58,308 nucleotides of DNA. Source: Acrasis kona. Taxonomy: Eukaryota; Heterolobosea; Eutetramitea; Acrasida; Acrasidae. Positions 47,647-58,308 of the stretch are shown here, one piece after another (the first letter of the stretch is position 1; the number at the start of each line of letters is the position of its first letter). The translations under genes and the position numbers were made by a program. Where the stretch lies: contig JAOPGA020000969.1 in the NCBI GenBank assembly GCA_026419775.2, positions 1 to 58,308 of the forward strand. The letters run 5' to 3'. The notes below the pieces were generated by a model. The model searched no databases. It was not told the origin of the DNA and was given only the letters and a program-made list of their open reading frames with translations.

Positions 47647-50458
47647 ATGCAAACCGCACCACTGGTCATCGTATTGTTGGCCTTATTGGCTCTAATTAGT
47701 AAGTCAATTCGTACTACTTAAAGTTGTAACTTCATTAGGTGCCCAATCACAAGTTTGTCTTAATAATGGTTGCTTCCTTACATTACGTGGTATGCAAAAC
47801 CTCACTGCTGAGGCCAGCACTGTCCAAGGAGAAGATCTAGTGTACGTTCTAACCGACGCCAACGGAAATCCAGTCGAAAACCACCCCATCTACATGACGT
47901 ATAAACACCGCGAACTCAATTCAACCTCCGCCAACGCAAACCGCATCAAACCCTACTTTGAAGTTAAACATCAGCTCACAGATCACGACGGTTTGTTCCA
48001 TGTCAAAGTGCACAATGGTTTCAGCGTCGGTGTCAGCGAGATTACAGCTTCAGTAGTTGCTTACGAAACACTCAAATCCAATACCGGTTACCTACACAAC
48101 ACCATCCGATACGAAGTCTACAGCCACACATACGCCCAAGGATGGATTCAAACCGGAATCATTCTAGGAATGTCCATCTTCTCCATGGTCGGTGCCGCCC
48201 TATTAGCAGTATACATTTTCAAAAAGAATTGCGGAACCCTAGCCATGCAAAAGGTTGCCGATCCAATCAAGGAAGGAGCACAAGGATTCTTGAGAGTCCA
48301 ATACATTACCATCGCAGTCATCTCAGTGCCAGTCGCGGTCATCTTGTTCTTCATGTACTGGGTGCGCGATCGCTCTCCAAACGATCCAGGCATCGATCTA
48401 GCGCTATTGGCCATGGTCGTCACCGTCTCATTCATCTTGGGTGCCTTCTTATCAGGTCTATCAGGTTTCATCGGCATGTTCGTCTCCGTGAGAGCAAACA
48501 TTCGCGTCACCGCCGCCGCCACCAGAAGTTACAGAGAAGCCATGAACGTGGCCATTCGCTCCGGTGCATTCGCTGGTTTCTTGGTCGTTAGCTTGAGCGT
48601 ATTGGGCGTTGCATTGTTGTTCACCATCCTGTACTCTTCCATCCCATCCAGATATGCCGACCCAGAACAAATCGTAGGAATGATCATTGGATTTGGATTC
48701 GGATGCAGCTTGAGCGCATTGTTCGCTCAATTAGGAGGTGGAATTTACACCAAGGCAGCTGACGTAGGAGCCGATTTGGTAGGAAAGGTCGAACAAAACA
48801 TTCCAGAGGATGACATTCGTAACCCTGCGGTCATTGCGGATTTGGTCGGAGATAACGTCGGAGATTGCGCTGGTCGCGGTAGCGATCTATTCGAGAGCAT
48901 TTCTGCAGAAAACATTGGAGTCATGATCTTGGCCGGATCCTTATCGGCCAATGCTTACCCACAATTAAATTCGCCGCTCAGTTACATCTTGTTCCCATTG
49001 ATGGTACATGCCATCGGAATGTTATCGTGCTGGGTTGGAATCTTTTTCGTTCGCGTCAAGGACCTCGTCATCGAACAACCGTTATTAGAACAAGGCGTCT
49101 ATCGTCAAGAAGGAACGCACATCAACACCCACCTCGAAGAACAACAGCCCATCATGGGAAGCAGAGTGGATGATTTGGAAGATCCCATGAGAGCGTTGAA
49201 CATTGGATTTGCGGTGAGCAGCGTGATTGCCACCGCATTGTTCATCCCCGTGTGCTACTGGATGTTACACACCAATCAATTCCCCAACGCATGGTGGAAT
49301 TTCGTACTTTGTGGATTGATCGGAATCGCAACGTCGTGGGCGTTCGTATTCATTACTGTTTACTATACCGATTTCAACTGGTGGCCAGTCATGAGAATCG
49401 TCGAGGCTTCTCGCACCGGTGCCGCCACTAACGTCATTGCTGGCATCAGCGTTGGTTTCGAATCCACCGCTGCACCCACCATCGTGATCGTCATTGCCAT
49501 TTTGAGCAGTTACTACTTGGGATTGAACTCTGGCATCGTCAACGAACAGGGCACAAAGATTGGTGGATTGTTCGGAACTGCAGTGGCCACCATCGGTATG
49601 TTGAGCAGCAGCAGTTACATTTTGGCAATGGACACTTTGGGTCCCATCGTCGACAACGCTGGTGGTATTGCAGAAATGAGCAATTTACCAGCTAACATTC
49701 GCATGATTACCGATAGATTGGATGCGGTCGGTAATACCACGAAGGCATTGACGAAGGGATATGCCATCGGCAGCGCTAGTTTGGCAGCCTTCTTGTTGTT
49801 CAGCGCGTACATGGACACCATCAGTAGTTATATCGGAGAGCCATTCGACACCGTGAACTTGGCCAGACCAGAGGTGTTTGTGGGCGGCATGTTGGGCGCT
49901 GCTCTAGTGTTCATGTTTAGTAGTTTGACCATTCGTGCGGTGGGCAACGCTGCACAAACCGTGATTGATGAGGTGAGAGATCAATTCAAAAAGTTCCCAG
50001 GCATCATGACCTACGACGTGAAACCAGATTATGAAAAGTGCGTTAGAATTGTGGCCAGAAGCGCATTGATGCAAATGATTGCGCCTGGTATCTTGGTCGT
50101 TGCCACTCCAATCATTGTTGGATTTGTATTTAGGTTGATTGGTTACTTGACACAAAATCACTTGTTGGGCGTGGAGGTTAGCGCTGGTTTCTTGATGGTC
50201 GCAACCATTACCGGCATCTTGATGGCCTTGTTCTTGAACAATGCTGGTGGTGCATGGGATAATGCAAAGAAATTGGCAGAGATGAGCACAGAGTATGGTG
50301 GAAAGGGAGGCGACATCCACAAGGCCACAGTGATTGGTGACACTATCGGAGATCCATTCAAGGACACTGCAGGACCAAGTATTCACGTATTGATCAAGCT
50401 ATTGGCTACCATCACGTTGGTAATTGGACCCTTGTTCTTAAACAAACACGTCAAATAA
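47647..50458 (+). CDS. Membrane H+-translocating pyrophosphatase with ectodomain
   Basis: Vacuolar-type proton pump that hydrolyses pyrophosphate. Exons 47647-47698 and 47739-50458 (40-nt intron), 923 residues. It opens with a signal peptide (MQTAPLVIVLLALLALISAQ) and an extra domain of about 110 residues resembling an Ig-like/carboxypeptidase-regulatory fold (VQGEDLVYVLTDANGNPVEN; HQLTDHDGLFHVKVHNGF). The standard 16-helix pump follows. PPi-site motifs are complete: DVGADLVGKVEQNIPEDD, NVGDCAGRGSDLFES, TDFNWWPVMRIVEASRTG, GGAWDNAKKLAE and GDTIGDPFKDTAGPS. The cation switch reads NTTKALTKGYAIGSA: Lys here marks the K+-independent class (type II, AVP2-like). Codon use is noticeably GC3-richer than in its neighbours. 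The stop lies within AATAAA. Confidence 0.95.
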
Positions 50459-50474
50459 ACAACAAATTCATTTT

Positions 50475-53400
50475 TTATTGCAATCGATCGAATAATTCCT
50501 TTAGCACCAATCGAACGCTCTTGTGTTCGCTCAATATCAAAGTGGACAGCACCGAATAAAATTGCCCCTTGTACTTTTCGAATTCAGCATCATCAAATGC
50601 CAACAAGATGGTCAACACCAACACGATGCTCACCGTGAAGGTGCTCAATTCCTTATCGCTAATCACCACGCTCTTGTCCTCTGGTTGTTTGCTCTTGATG
50701 TTGGTCTTTAGCAAGTACCTATTCAACATTTCCGACATTCTAGGAATCAACAATTGCTCGGCCAATTCTCTCCTATCGGAACCCACCTCTGCATGGAACA
50801 TTTGCGACAAGGTGTTCAAGTAGACGCTACTGGCCTGATTCTCCAAATTCAAAACCTCGGTGACCGGCATTCCTCTCTTATTATGCAACAATCCGCTCTC
50901 ATTTAAAATCTTGCTGCTCTGATAAGTCATGTCCAACACTTGTAACAATTGTTGCACGTGTCGAATGTTCATGGTGGTCATCAATGGCTCGCCACCATGG
51001 CCATGAACAGCCATCAAGTCATGTATAGTATTTAATAAAATCATTTGAATGTTACATTGTACTCTAATAAATTCGCCTTCGTCCTGCGCGCTGCTATCTT
51101 GCAGAATCTCGGTAGGAGCGTTCATGTCGCTCGACAATCCATGTAAGCACTTGCACAGTTGATCCCAGTGATGTGCCTTGAATAAATGACCAGCCTCACG
51201 ACACATCTCCAGTAGCGCCTTGTTGCCGATCGACGCCAACGATTCGCTCAATATCACGCTGTTGCCGTTCACTTGTCTAAAACAAGTTTTGATGAGCTCG
51301 AGAATGGTCATGCTACGTTCAGCGCTATCAAACAAGAAATCAATCTTTTCAAAATTAAAACAAAACAATCGAATCAATAACAACAAAGCATATTCACAAC
51401 TAGTGTTGATCCATTCGGTGTTGTTCTTGATGACTATTCTTTGTTTGTCTTGAGCAGATGAAGACGAGGTGTTGGAGGTGGATTGAGTTTTGATTTCATC
51501 AAAGATTGGAAACAAGACGCCCGTAAAAACAACTTCCCAGAAGGAAACATGGAACGAATCGGAATGAGACAACAAGATTTGGAATAAAATTTCGATGCTC
51601 AAATTACGAATTTCGATCCTGGGATCATTGGCTACGCTCGATAATCCGGTCAATATGGGGAACCAAACCTTGAAATGAGATTTATTGTCGCTAAATGTCT
51701 TTTCGAAAGTGACGCCGTCTACTTTTCCATTCGCCAATCGATTGGCACAGATTTGTAATTGACGAATGGCACAATCAGAAATGGACTGATCCAATTGATT
51801 CTTTGCAAATTCCACCAAACAATTGACCAAATCAACAAAAGCATCCGATTGACAAATGGGAACAAAGAATTGATCCAAACACAACGTGACGAAATCGTGA
51901 TGAGCCAATTTGACCACCGCCAATTGATCATCTCTGGCAGCAACCGCAAAGATTTGTAAGATGCTCTTCCAACCCGATTTAATGTTGCTGCTCCTCTTCA
52001 GGATCATTTGACCCACGCACTGAACGATCAAATCACGTATGCTGCCGCTCTGTGCATGAGTGATGATGGCATGAAATGGTTTCAAAAAATCTCTTTGGAA
52101 ATGGTAATCTGCCAATTCGTCTTGCTCCAAAAATTTCATGCTTAATTGTCTGGTGCTATCGATGGCATGCATGGCGATGGTTTCGTTACAGTGTTTACCT
52201 ACGTCTACGAAATGAGTCGCCAAGTGATTCCATATTTTATTCCATGCCCATTTCACTCTGTTCATGTTATAATAAGCAACTTCGATTAATTTTTGTAAGC
52301 TGAATTTTCTTGGTTCGTTTGCGTTATTGATTTCCGCGTCGCTCACTTGACACAAGCACTTTACGAAATGAATGATGGCATCGTCCTGTAACGAACTGCT
52401 CGTCGCATAAATCTTATCCACGCTTTGTTGTTCGATGTTGTGTAAAATGTATTGTGCATTGTCCAATTCTAATAATTGAGAATCGAATGGATTCGTCGAA
52501 TCTCTATTTTTTGGAGTGGAAGTGTGATTGGAATTGTTCGAATTGGAATTGGAGAAATTCAAGATGGACGGTCGACGAGTGATTGGCGTGGATGTGGACG
52601 CGTTGCTTGTTCTTGGAGAACTTCTGACCGGTGGTTGATGATGATCGATGCTAATATCTGGACCTGCACCCGATGCGATCGAAATTAATCTTTCTAATTG
52701 ACTACAATTGGTCAATACGTGAATCCATGATTCCTTCAGGAAATTTCCCTCCACATCTGCAATCTTCAACATTAATTTGATGGCATCAATGTTGCGTGGT
52801 TTCATTGCCGATGCATGATGTAAATTCGTTAATTTTGCTAATGCTCCCACGAAGGCATCTCTCTCGGTCGGCATGTCGAATCGAGAACTAATTCGAATTC
52901 CAAATTCTAGTCCATCCAGGCACAATTGAGTAATTAAGGGATCGTCGGAATGTACCACTTTCTCGTCCATGAGCGCTTCTAATATGGGCTGCCAGCTCAC
53001 TTCGAACATTGGCCTCACGTGTTGAATTCCGCTCGCATTAAAAAATGTGGAATTCAAATCCACATCCGATTCCAAATTGGATTTGTTCTTGCTGGTGTTC
53101 CAATTGCTGCTGAATCGTTCTCTTGTTTTTTTATAAATTTGATTCGATTCTCTTTCGAACAGTAATTGTTTCTTTTTGGGAGTGGATAAATTGGCAGTTT
53201 CTGGATCCAATTCGGTCAGTTGCTTGGCGTCCATTTCCTCCTTCATTACGATTTCACAATTCTTAACATTGTTGTACATTTCGGCCTGGAATTCCGGCGA
53301 CAAGTCGCTCCCGTCGTTGGTGCCGGCATTATTGTTTATGAATTGCTCCACCGTCATTCTCGATCTGAAATTTAATTGTGGAGAATGTAATTCTACGTTC

Positions 53401-55779
53401 AACATGATGATTGCGTATGCAAATACATAAACTGCATCTGCATTCGCGAACACGTCGTCTTGATTTTCTCCATAGTAGCCGCTGGCAAAGCTCACTAACG
53501 TTCTGTCGATCATTTGAGCCTCTCCTGGTAATCGAAGGGTATTCAAGAAATTACGAAATGCGCTCAAGAATTCTTTTCCTCTGAATGTGGGTCTCTGTAA
53601 ATCGACGAATGCTTCGCGAACGTCCTTGATGAAATCTGCTGGTTGACCAATGTATTCTCCGATGCTCTTTTTGCTTAATCCTTCTTGTGTGTATAGGAAT
53701 TGAGCAATTTCTTTGGGATCTTGTTTGAGCTGACCGGCGTTGATTAAATGTTGAATGCCCTTGTTTGGTTTTGCAGTGTTGAACAGAGCAATTCCCTCTC
53801 GTAGATCCATCTTGTAATGTCTTTGTTTTTCGAAGAGCGATTCTCTGTTGTGACGTGCTACTTGTTGTTCGTTGAATGCATGTTGATTGGATGATGATGA
53901 TGATGATCCATTGGTCGGTGTATCTGGTAACGAATGTTCGTCTCCAATGGTCGTTCCTGGTTCGATTTGTGATTGATCTTGTCTAGAAAGATTAATCATC
54001 ATGTGATGGAAATGACTTACCCACGACGATCGGTCCACTCCACGAGTGATTTCAGAATGCTAACAATGGTTTGTAATCCGCAAAATTTAATCTTTGCTTC
54101 TTGAACGGGCGTCACCCAATTGGCTTCCGCTTGTATTTGTTGTGCGACTCTCGATAGATCGCTCACTAGCGATTCGTAAATGTTGAGCGATTCGAGCGCA
54201 CAATCATAATTAACGAACAAATCAACAATGGTTTGTGAATCTTGACAAATGTTGTGTAGCACGATGATCACGTTGTATTTTTGTTGATAGGTCGAATTGT
54301 TGCTTTCTAATATTCTCAAAAATGCACTCGTGAAGAACATTCCAATTTCGGTCTGTGTATGTTAATGACACCATGTGAGTGAATGTTACCTTGAAGTGAT
54401 TTTTAAAGTACAAGATTAATGTTTTAAAGATGCTTAGCGATAAATTGAAAATGCTTGGTACGGTTGATACGGAGTTTTTGAGCAGACTCAAACACAAGAA
54501 TTCACGAATGTCCGTAATGAAGAAATGAGTGTTGCGGAAGACTGGTCCGGAGTTTTCTAATACGGAATGGATCAATTGAAGTGCCAACACTCTGCTTCTC
54601 ATTTCTATTGATTCGTTGGTGGCGTTCGCTGGTAGTTTCTTCATGCTTAGGCGACACAAGGCTCTGAAAATGAAAAATGCATCTTTTTGGTATTGGTTGT
54701 CAAAGATGGGAGATGACTCTGCTTCGTTATCGGACATGTTTGTTGGAATGCTTGGTGGTTGTTCCGTCGTCGTTGATGACGATGTGGTCAATGTTACATT
54801 TTCGACGAGTTCCTCCGATAAGTGTTGTGCGTCGTCGGCTGCTTGTTGCTTGACTTCGGTTGGTGATTCCTAAAGTTTAATGATTGACTGCATGTGAGAG
54901 GCGACTTACTTCGAAGCGTTCGGAAACCTTTTCCAAAATGTCAGAAACAACATCGGACACGTGCTGATGGGTGGTCTTTTCTTGATCTTGATTTTCTTCG
55001 ACTTGATGGGAACCATTGGTCTGTTGTGTCTGATCGGCAGCAAGGGATTGATTTGTTTTTGATTGATGTAACAGTTGATTCTCCATCTTTTGAAAGATGG
55101 TATTTAACATTTGGGTCAGGGCTCCCTTGGCTACTTTTTGGTTACCTTCATTTTTACTCACTAGATGAATGTTGAAACAGGTCTTGACGGTTAATCTCAA
55201 TGACTTTCCGTGGACGTCGCAGCTGGTAACTGCTGTTAGCAAGTTTTTGATAATGTTTAATTGAACAGCATCTTTTTGGTTGGGCTCAAAGCAACTACCA
55301 ACTGTGTGGATCACAACGTCAATCAACAATTGATTTTGATCATTCTCATATTTTGACTTTCCGTCAATATAACCCATCATCATCATTTTCTGTTGTGGGT
55401 TAATTTAAAATGTATGTTATATGAGTCATACTTGTAAACAGTCTAATGCGACCTCGATCATCTCGGGATTCTTCGTTTGACAGGCAAGCTCTATGGGCTT
55501 GAAATATTTATTTGGGTCCTTACTACAAAAATTACAACACCGTCATTATAATTCTTACTTCATGTCGTGCGCTAAAAAGTCTTCGCTCTTTTTATCAGAT
55601 TTACCATCACCTGTGCTATTAGATCACAAGTTTGCAAAATAAAGCTTACCAAGTATTTTGCTACATGTTTCTTTCAACACGGGGTATCTTCTAGCATTCT
55701 TCATTATTTCTGTTAACGTGCGTTTGTACATCACGCTCATAAAGCTGTGAGGCTTGTTCGTCACAGGTGTTGGAGGCAT
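50475..55779 (-). CDS. ARFGEF: BIG/Sec7-type Arf guanine-nucleotide exchange factor
   Basis: Large Golgi/TGN Arf-GEF that activates Arf GTPases for coat recruitment. Seven exons (55779-55650, 55610-55559, 55522-55432, 55389-54910, 54869-54390, 54352-54021, 53982-50475), introns 36-42 nt, 1690 residues. DCB domain: PNKYFKPIELACQTKNPEMI onward, with VVIHTVGSCFEPNQKDAVQL. HUS domain: KTEIGMFFTSAFLRILE, IVLHNICQDSQTIVDLFVNY then DCALE (HUS box). Sec7 domain at about 580-770: NKGIQHLINAGQL, IAQFLYTQEGLSKKSIGEYI and LNTLRLPGEAQMIDRTLVSF with the catalytic Glu finger, AYAIIMLNVELHSPQL. HDS helical repeats (ATHFVDVGKHCNETIAMHAI) follow. The Ser/Asn-rich loop near 52480-52620 is an insertion. It is 16 nt tail-to-tail from the H+-PPase. 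Confidence 0.95.
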
Positions 55780-56415
55780 CTATGATGATTAGACCTCTGA
55801 CGTTTTAAACTATGATTTGGTCAACGAGAATTTCAATAATAGATTTGGTATTGGAGTACTCAAGTGCATAAACGAAAAAATGAAGCAGCTATGGCAGTTA
55901 ATTAGAAGGAGTAATGTGTGTGCACAAGCATACTAAAAGGATTGTTCCTCCCTTGTAACAGGTTTAGGAAGAGAATGTCGTAAATGATACATCAATTCAT
56001 TTAAATAAAAGCCTCTCCGATTTTATTCTACATGCCAAGTCTTGGTAGTAATAAATGCACATGCTCTTTTCTTGCACCAATAAATCTTCAAATAAAATCC
56101 TACTTCCGGTACTTGTATTTTTAATAATATACGCTAGTTCTTCTAATAACTGATCTTTCCTTTATGATGCTACGTACGGTTATGTTGATCCCATGCATTC
56201 TTGACAAACCTTGGCCAAATGTAAATTTACTAATAGTAAATTTAACTAAAACAGGGACAATGACACGAATTAATTATGAATGCCTCATCTTTCGTGTCGA
56301 ACTGTTCAGAATTGTCGCATTTCTACTCAATTTGAAATGCCGCCACATCATGACGAGTTTTTCTGTGGTTGTGTTCAATTTTGTGGAACTATCCCGTCAC
56401 TTCAATTTAAAAAAT
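55780..56415. other. Intergenic, divergent promoters
   Basis: 636 nt between the BIG start and the pseudokinase start. The frame of the pseudokinase is open back to 56164 but contains no family-like sequence there, so the later ATG was chosen. No other gene is seen. Confidence 0.4.
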
Positions 56416-58308
56416 ATGAAGAGAATGAAGACCACGAAGGAAACAGTTAAAAAGAAGCCTAGTTACGTGGGTGCAACTAATCCTTACTTTGATTCATATG
56501 TGGAGGCAGAACCTGAAAGGGACGAGCTTGAAAAAATACAAAACAGGATCGAGTTAATTGAGGAAGAACCACACGACTATAAAACCTTCACAACTCTTTT
56601 TTCACATCTGCAAGCGCTAAGCATATCTGACAATGTGCGTACATTTAGCACTATCGAGGTGGGTACAGGAAACAGATTGGTAATATTCGCCCATGAAGTA
56701 GACAAAATAGATGATGACCAGTCGGTGGAGCAGTATGTACAAAAACTTTGCGCATTTGGAGACGTATATCGAACACGGTATCAGTTATTACTGTACGATC
56801 AATACTACTTAAAGGAGTCGCAAGTAACAAGAACCTTTTTCATCACAAACAAGAACAAAGAATTCATAGATGGCGGCGTCTTCCAACCCTTGTCAGATGT
56901 CCTATCTAACAAATCCGAACAAGGACCAACTCCCAGTTACTTCTCGCTGGACAAAGTATACCAAATCTGCTCCCAACTCTTTTCCTCTCTTGATGTGCTT
57001 CATGAATCCGGCATTCTTCACAAGAACATTTCCCTGACAAGCATCTACATGGACGACAAGTCCAGTATCTTGATAGGTCATTATGGTATCGGCTTCGAGC
57101 ACCTTCCACTCGACCAATTGTACACGTTCGACTATTTGGCACCTGAAATTCTCGAAGGAGAAAACTTTACCGAAAGTAGCGACATTTATTCTGCATGTTT
57201 GGTAGTGCTACAAATACTTACACTTGGGGTACGTTCATGATTCAAACGCTCATTAACACTCGATTAGAGAATTGATGTAAGAGATAATGACTGGAACAGT
57301 ACTCGAACAGAAATCGAACAAATTTACTCGAAACACGATAAAAACCTGACCACGCTACTCGACGTTATTTTCGAAGCATTAACCAAAACACATTCACAAC
57401 GACCCAATACCTCACAAATCATGTTCACATTAAATATGATTAATCAAAAACCGGTCACGACCACTAAAAAACGAAGAAGCTTTCGAGCGTTATCAAATAT
57501 CATGGAAAAGGCACCACCCTCATCTTTCGATTATTTAGAATCACAAGGTCCATCCTACGACTATTCTGGATTTTATCAATCACAAGGACCACAGCAGGGA
57601 CCATACGGTTACGCCAATTCACAATTCTCAGCAAACACAGGGTTTAAACCTTCAACACAACCGGGTCAAGGACCTCAACAAAGAGAAAGACCTTTGGTGG
57701 GTCAAGTACTAAAACGGGCACCACCCAGTAAACCTTCACAAACAAGTCAAATTCCCCAATCAAGACTATCACAATCAACGAGTCGAGTATCTCAACCAAC
57801 ACAACCAAAAGAAACTACAAAAAAGAAGGATATCAAATCGCCACTAACTAGAAGAAGATCAGAAGCAGAAATTCCACGTCGCGAACCTACTGTTGTTTCT
57901 AATAGTCAATTATTGTCTTCAAAAGCAAAAAAGACTAAGTTGCCATCAAGTGAGCAAGTATTACCTCCTCCCCCATCTGGATCCCAAAAAGAACTATTTG
58001 GTGATTCTTTACAATCCATTTCTTCTCAAATACAAACTACTACTACATCTGATTTGCTGTCGCTAGATGATTTTATATTACCTGCATCACCATCGGCACA
58101 ATCTGTACCTCAAACACATGCATTAGATGATTTTTTTCCAAATCCTTCTTCAATTCAAAGCTCTCCTCCAATAACAAAAGAATCATCAAGTGACGAAGAT
58201 CAAGATGACGAAGAAGACGAAGATGATATCAAAAAGAAACGCTTTGATAAGGAAAAGAGCAAAGATGTCAAGCGAGTATTGAATGAAAGTTTACAAAATC
58301 TTGAAAAC
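56416..58308 (+). CDS. Pseudokinase, partial (runs off right edge)
   Basis: Exons 56416-57228 and 57268-58308 with a 39-nt intron; 618 residues lie in the window with no stop. After a basic N-terminus (MKRMKTTKETVKKKPSYVG), residues about 70-330 follow a protein-kinase fold: VYQICSQLFSSLDVLHESGI, LHKNISLTSIYMDD, ILIGHYGIGF, YLAPEILEGENFTESSDIYS, and after the splice LLDVIFEALTKTHSQRP. The catalytic loop HRD is HKN and the metal-binding DFG is GHY, so both key Asp residues are missing and no glycine-rich loop is obvious: an inactive kinase, probably a scaffold. The C-terminal tail is disordered, Gln/Pro/Ser-rich with SQGP-type repeats, two LDDF motifs and an acidic run. An in-frame ATG at 56164 is an alternative start. 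Confidence 0.8.

Noticed and set aside
48142-48591. Arg/Ser/His-rich 149-codon plus-strand frame and similar minus-strand frames
   Set aside because: Out-of-frame or antisense shadows of the GC3-richer H+-PPase exon.
1-58308. Transposons, retroelements, tRNA/rRNA genes
   Set aside because: I looked for transposase, reverse transcriptase or integrase motifs, terminal repeats and tRNA-like cloverleaves and saw none; subtle RNA genes could be missed without a covariance search.

Overview
This window is nuclear DNA from a flagellated (or once-flagellated) unicellular eukaryote. It is AT-rich, gene-dense (about 30 protein genes in 58 kb, on both strands) and uses the standard code. The genes contain many tiny GT-AG introns, nearly all 35-46 nt long. 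Polyadenylation signals (AATAAA) sit on or next to stop codons. Axonemal and ciliary proteins (a CFAP44-like tether protein and a WDPCP/Fritz-like protein), an animal-like 12-TM adenylyl cyclase, a K+-independent-type H+-pyrophosphatase and a sphingomyelin-synthase-like enzyme suggest a free-living protist. A heterolobosean (Naegleria/Acrasis type) is my guess, but that is inference only. I see no CRISPR, operon, tRNA, rRNA or transposon.

Layout. 1-835: no convincing gene; a GATC-rich low-complexity block follows an ambiguous base. 836-9979: TSR3 (18S rRNA modification), an unknown protein, SPCS1 (signal peptidase), a large disordered/coiled-coil protein, WDPCP-like, two tiny overlapping gene models, and V-ATPase subunit G. 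10350-17361: MCMBP, an unknown basic protein, a large secreted propeller-like protein and a class I histone deacetylase. 17433-23654: the 2006-residue CFAP44-like protein. 23693-31384: a small secreted Cys-rich protein, a two-domain transmembrane adenylyl cyclase, a membrane-anchored ubiquitin protease ending in a CaaX box, a secreted repeat protein and a thioredoxin-like/RGS fusion. 31524-36052: an unknown coiled-coil protein, an unknown acidic nuclear-type protein and a probably GPI-anchored propeller-like protein. 37317-43822: a C-type lectin/GH17 glucanase, a third secreted propeller-like protein, a 7-TM protein and a KDM8/JMJD5-like oxygenase. 43825-50458: an SMS-like lipid enzyme, a spermidine-synthase-fold methyltransferase, a 4-TM protein, an unknown protein and an H+-PPase with an N-terminal ectodomain. 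50475-55779: a BIG/Sec7 Arf-GEF. 56416-end: a pseudokinase gene that leaves the window.

The genes do not form one pathway. Three loose themes recur. The first is cilia (CFAP44, WDPCP). The second is endomembrane and secretion (SPCS1, V-ATPase G, H+-PPase, BIG Arf-GEF, SMS-like, several secreted coat or adhesion-type proteins). The third is signalling with unusual domain architectures (split-site adenylyl cyclase, thioredoxin-RGS, prenylated USP, pseudokinase). Intron positions were derived by hand from reading frame, GT-AG ends and protein-family continuity, with no transcript evidence.
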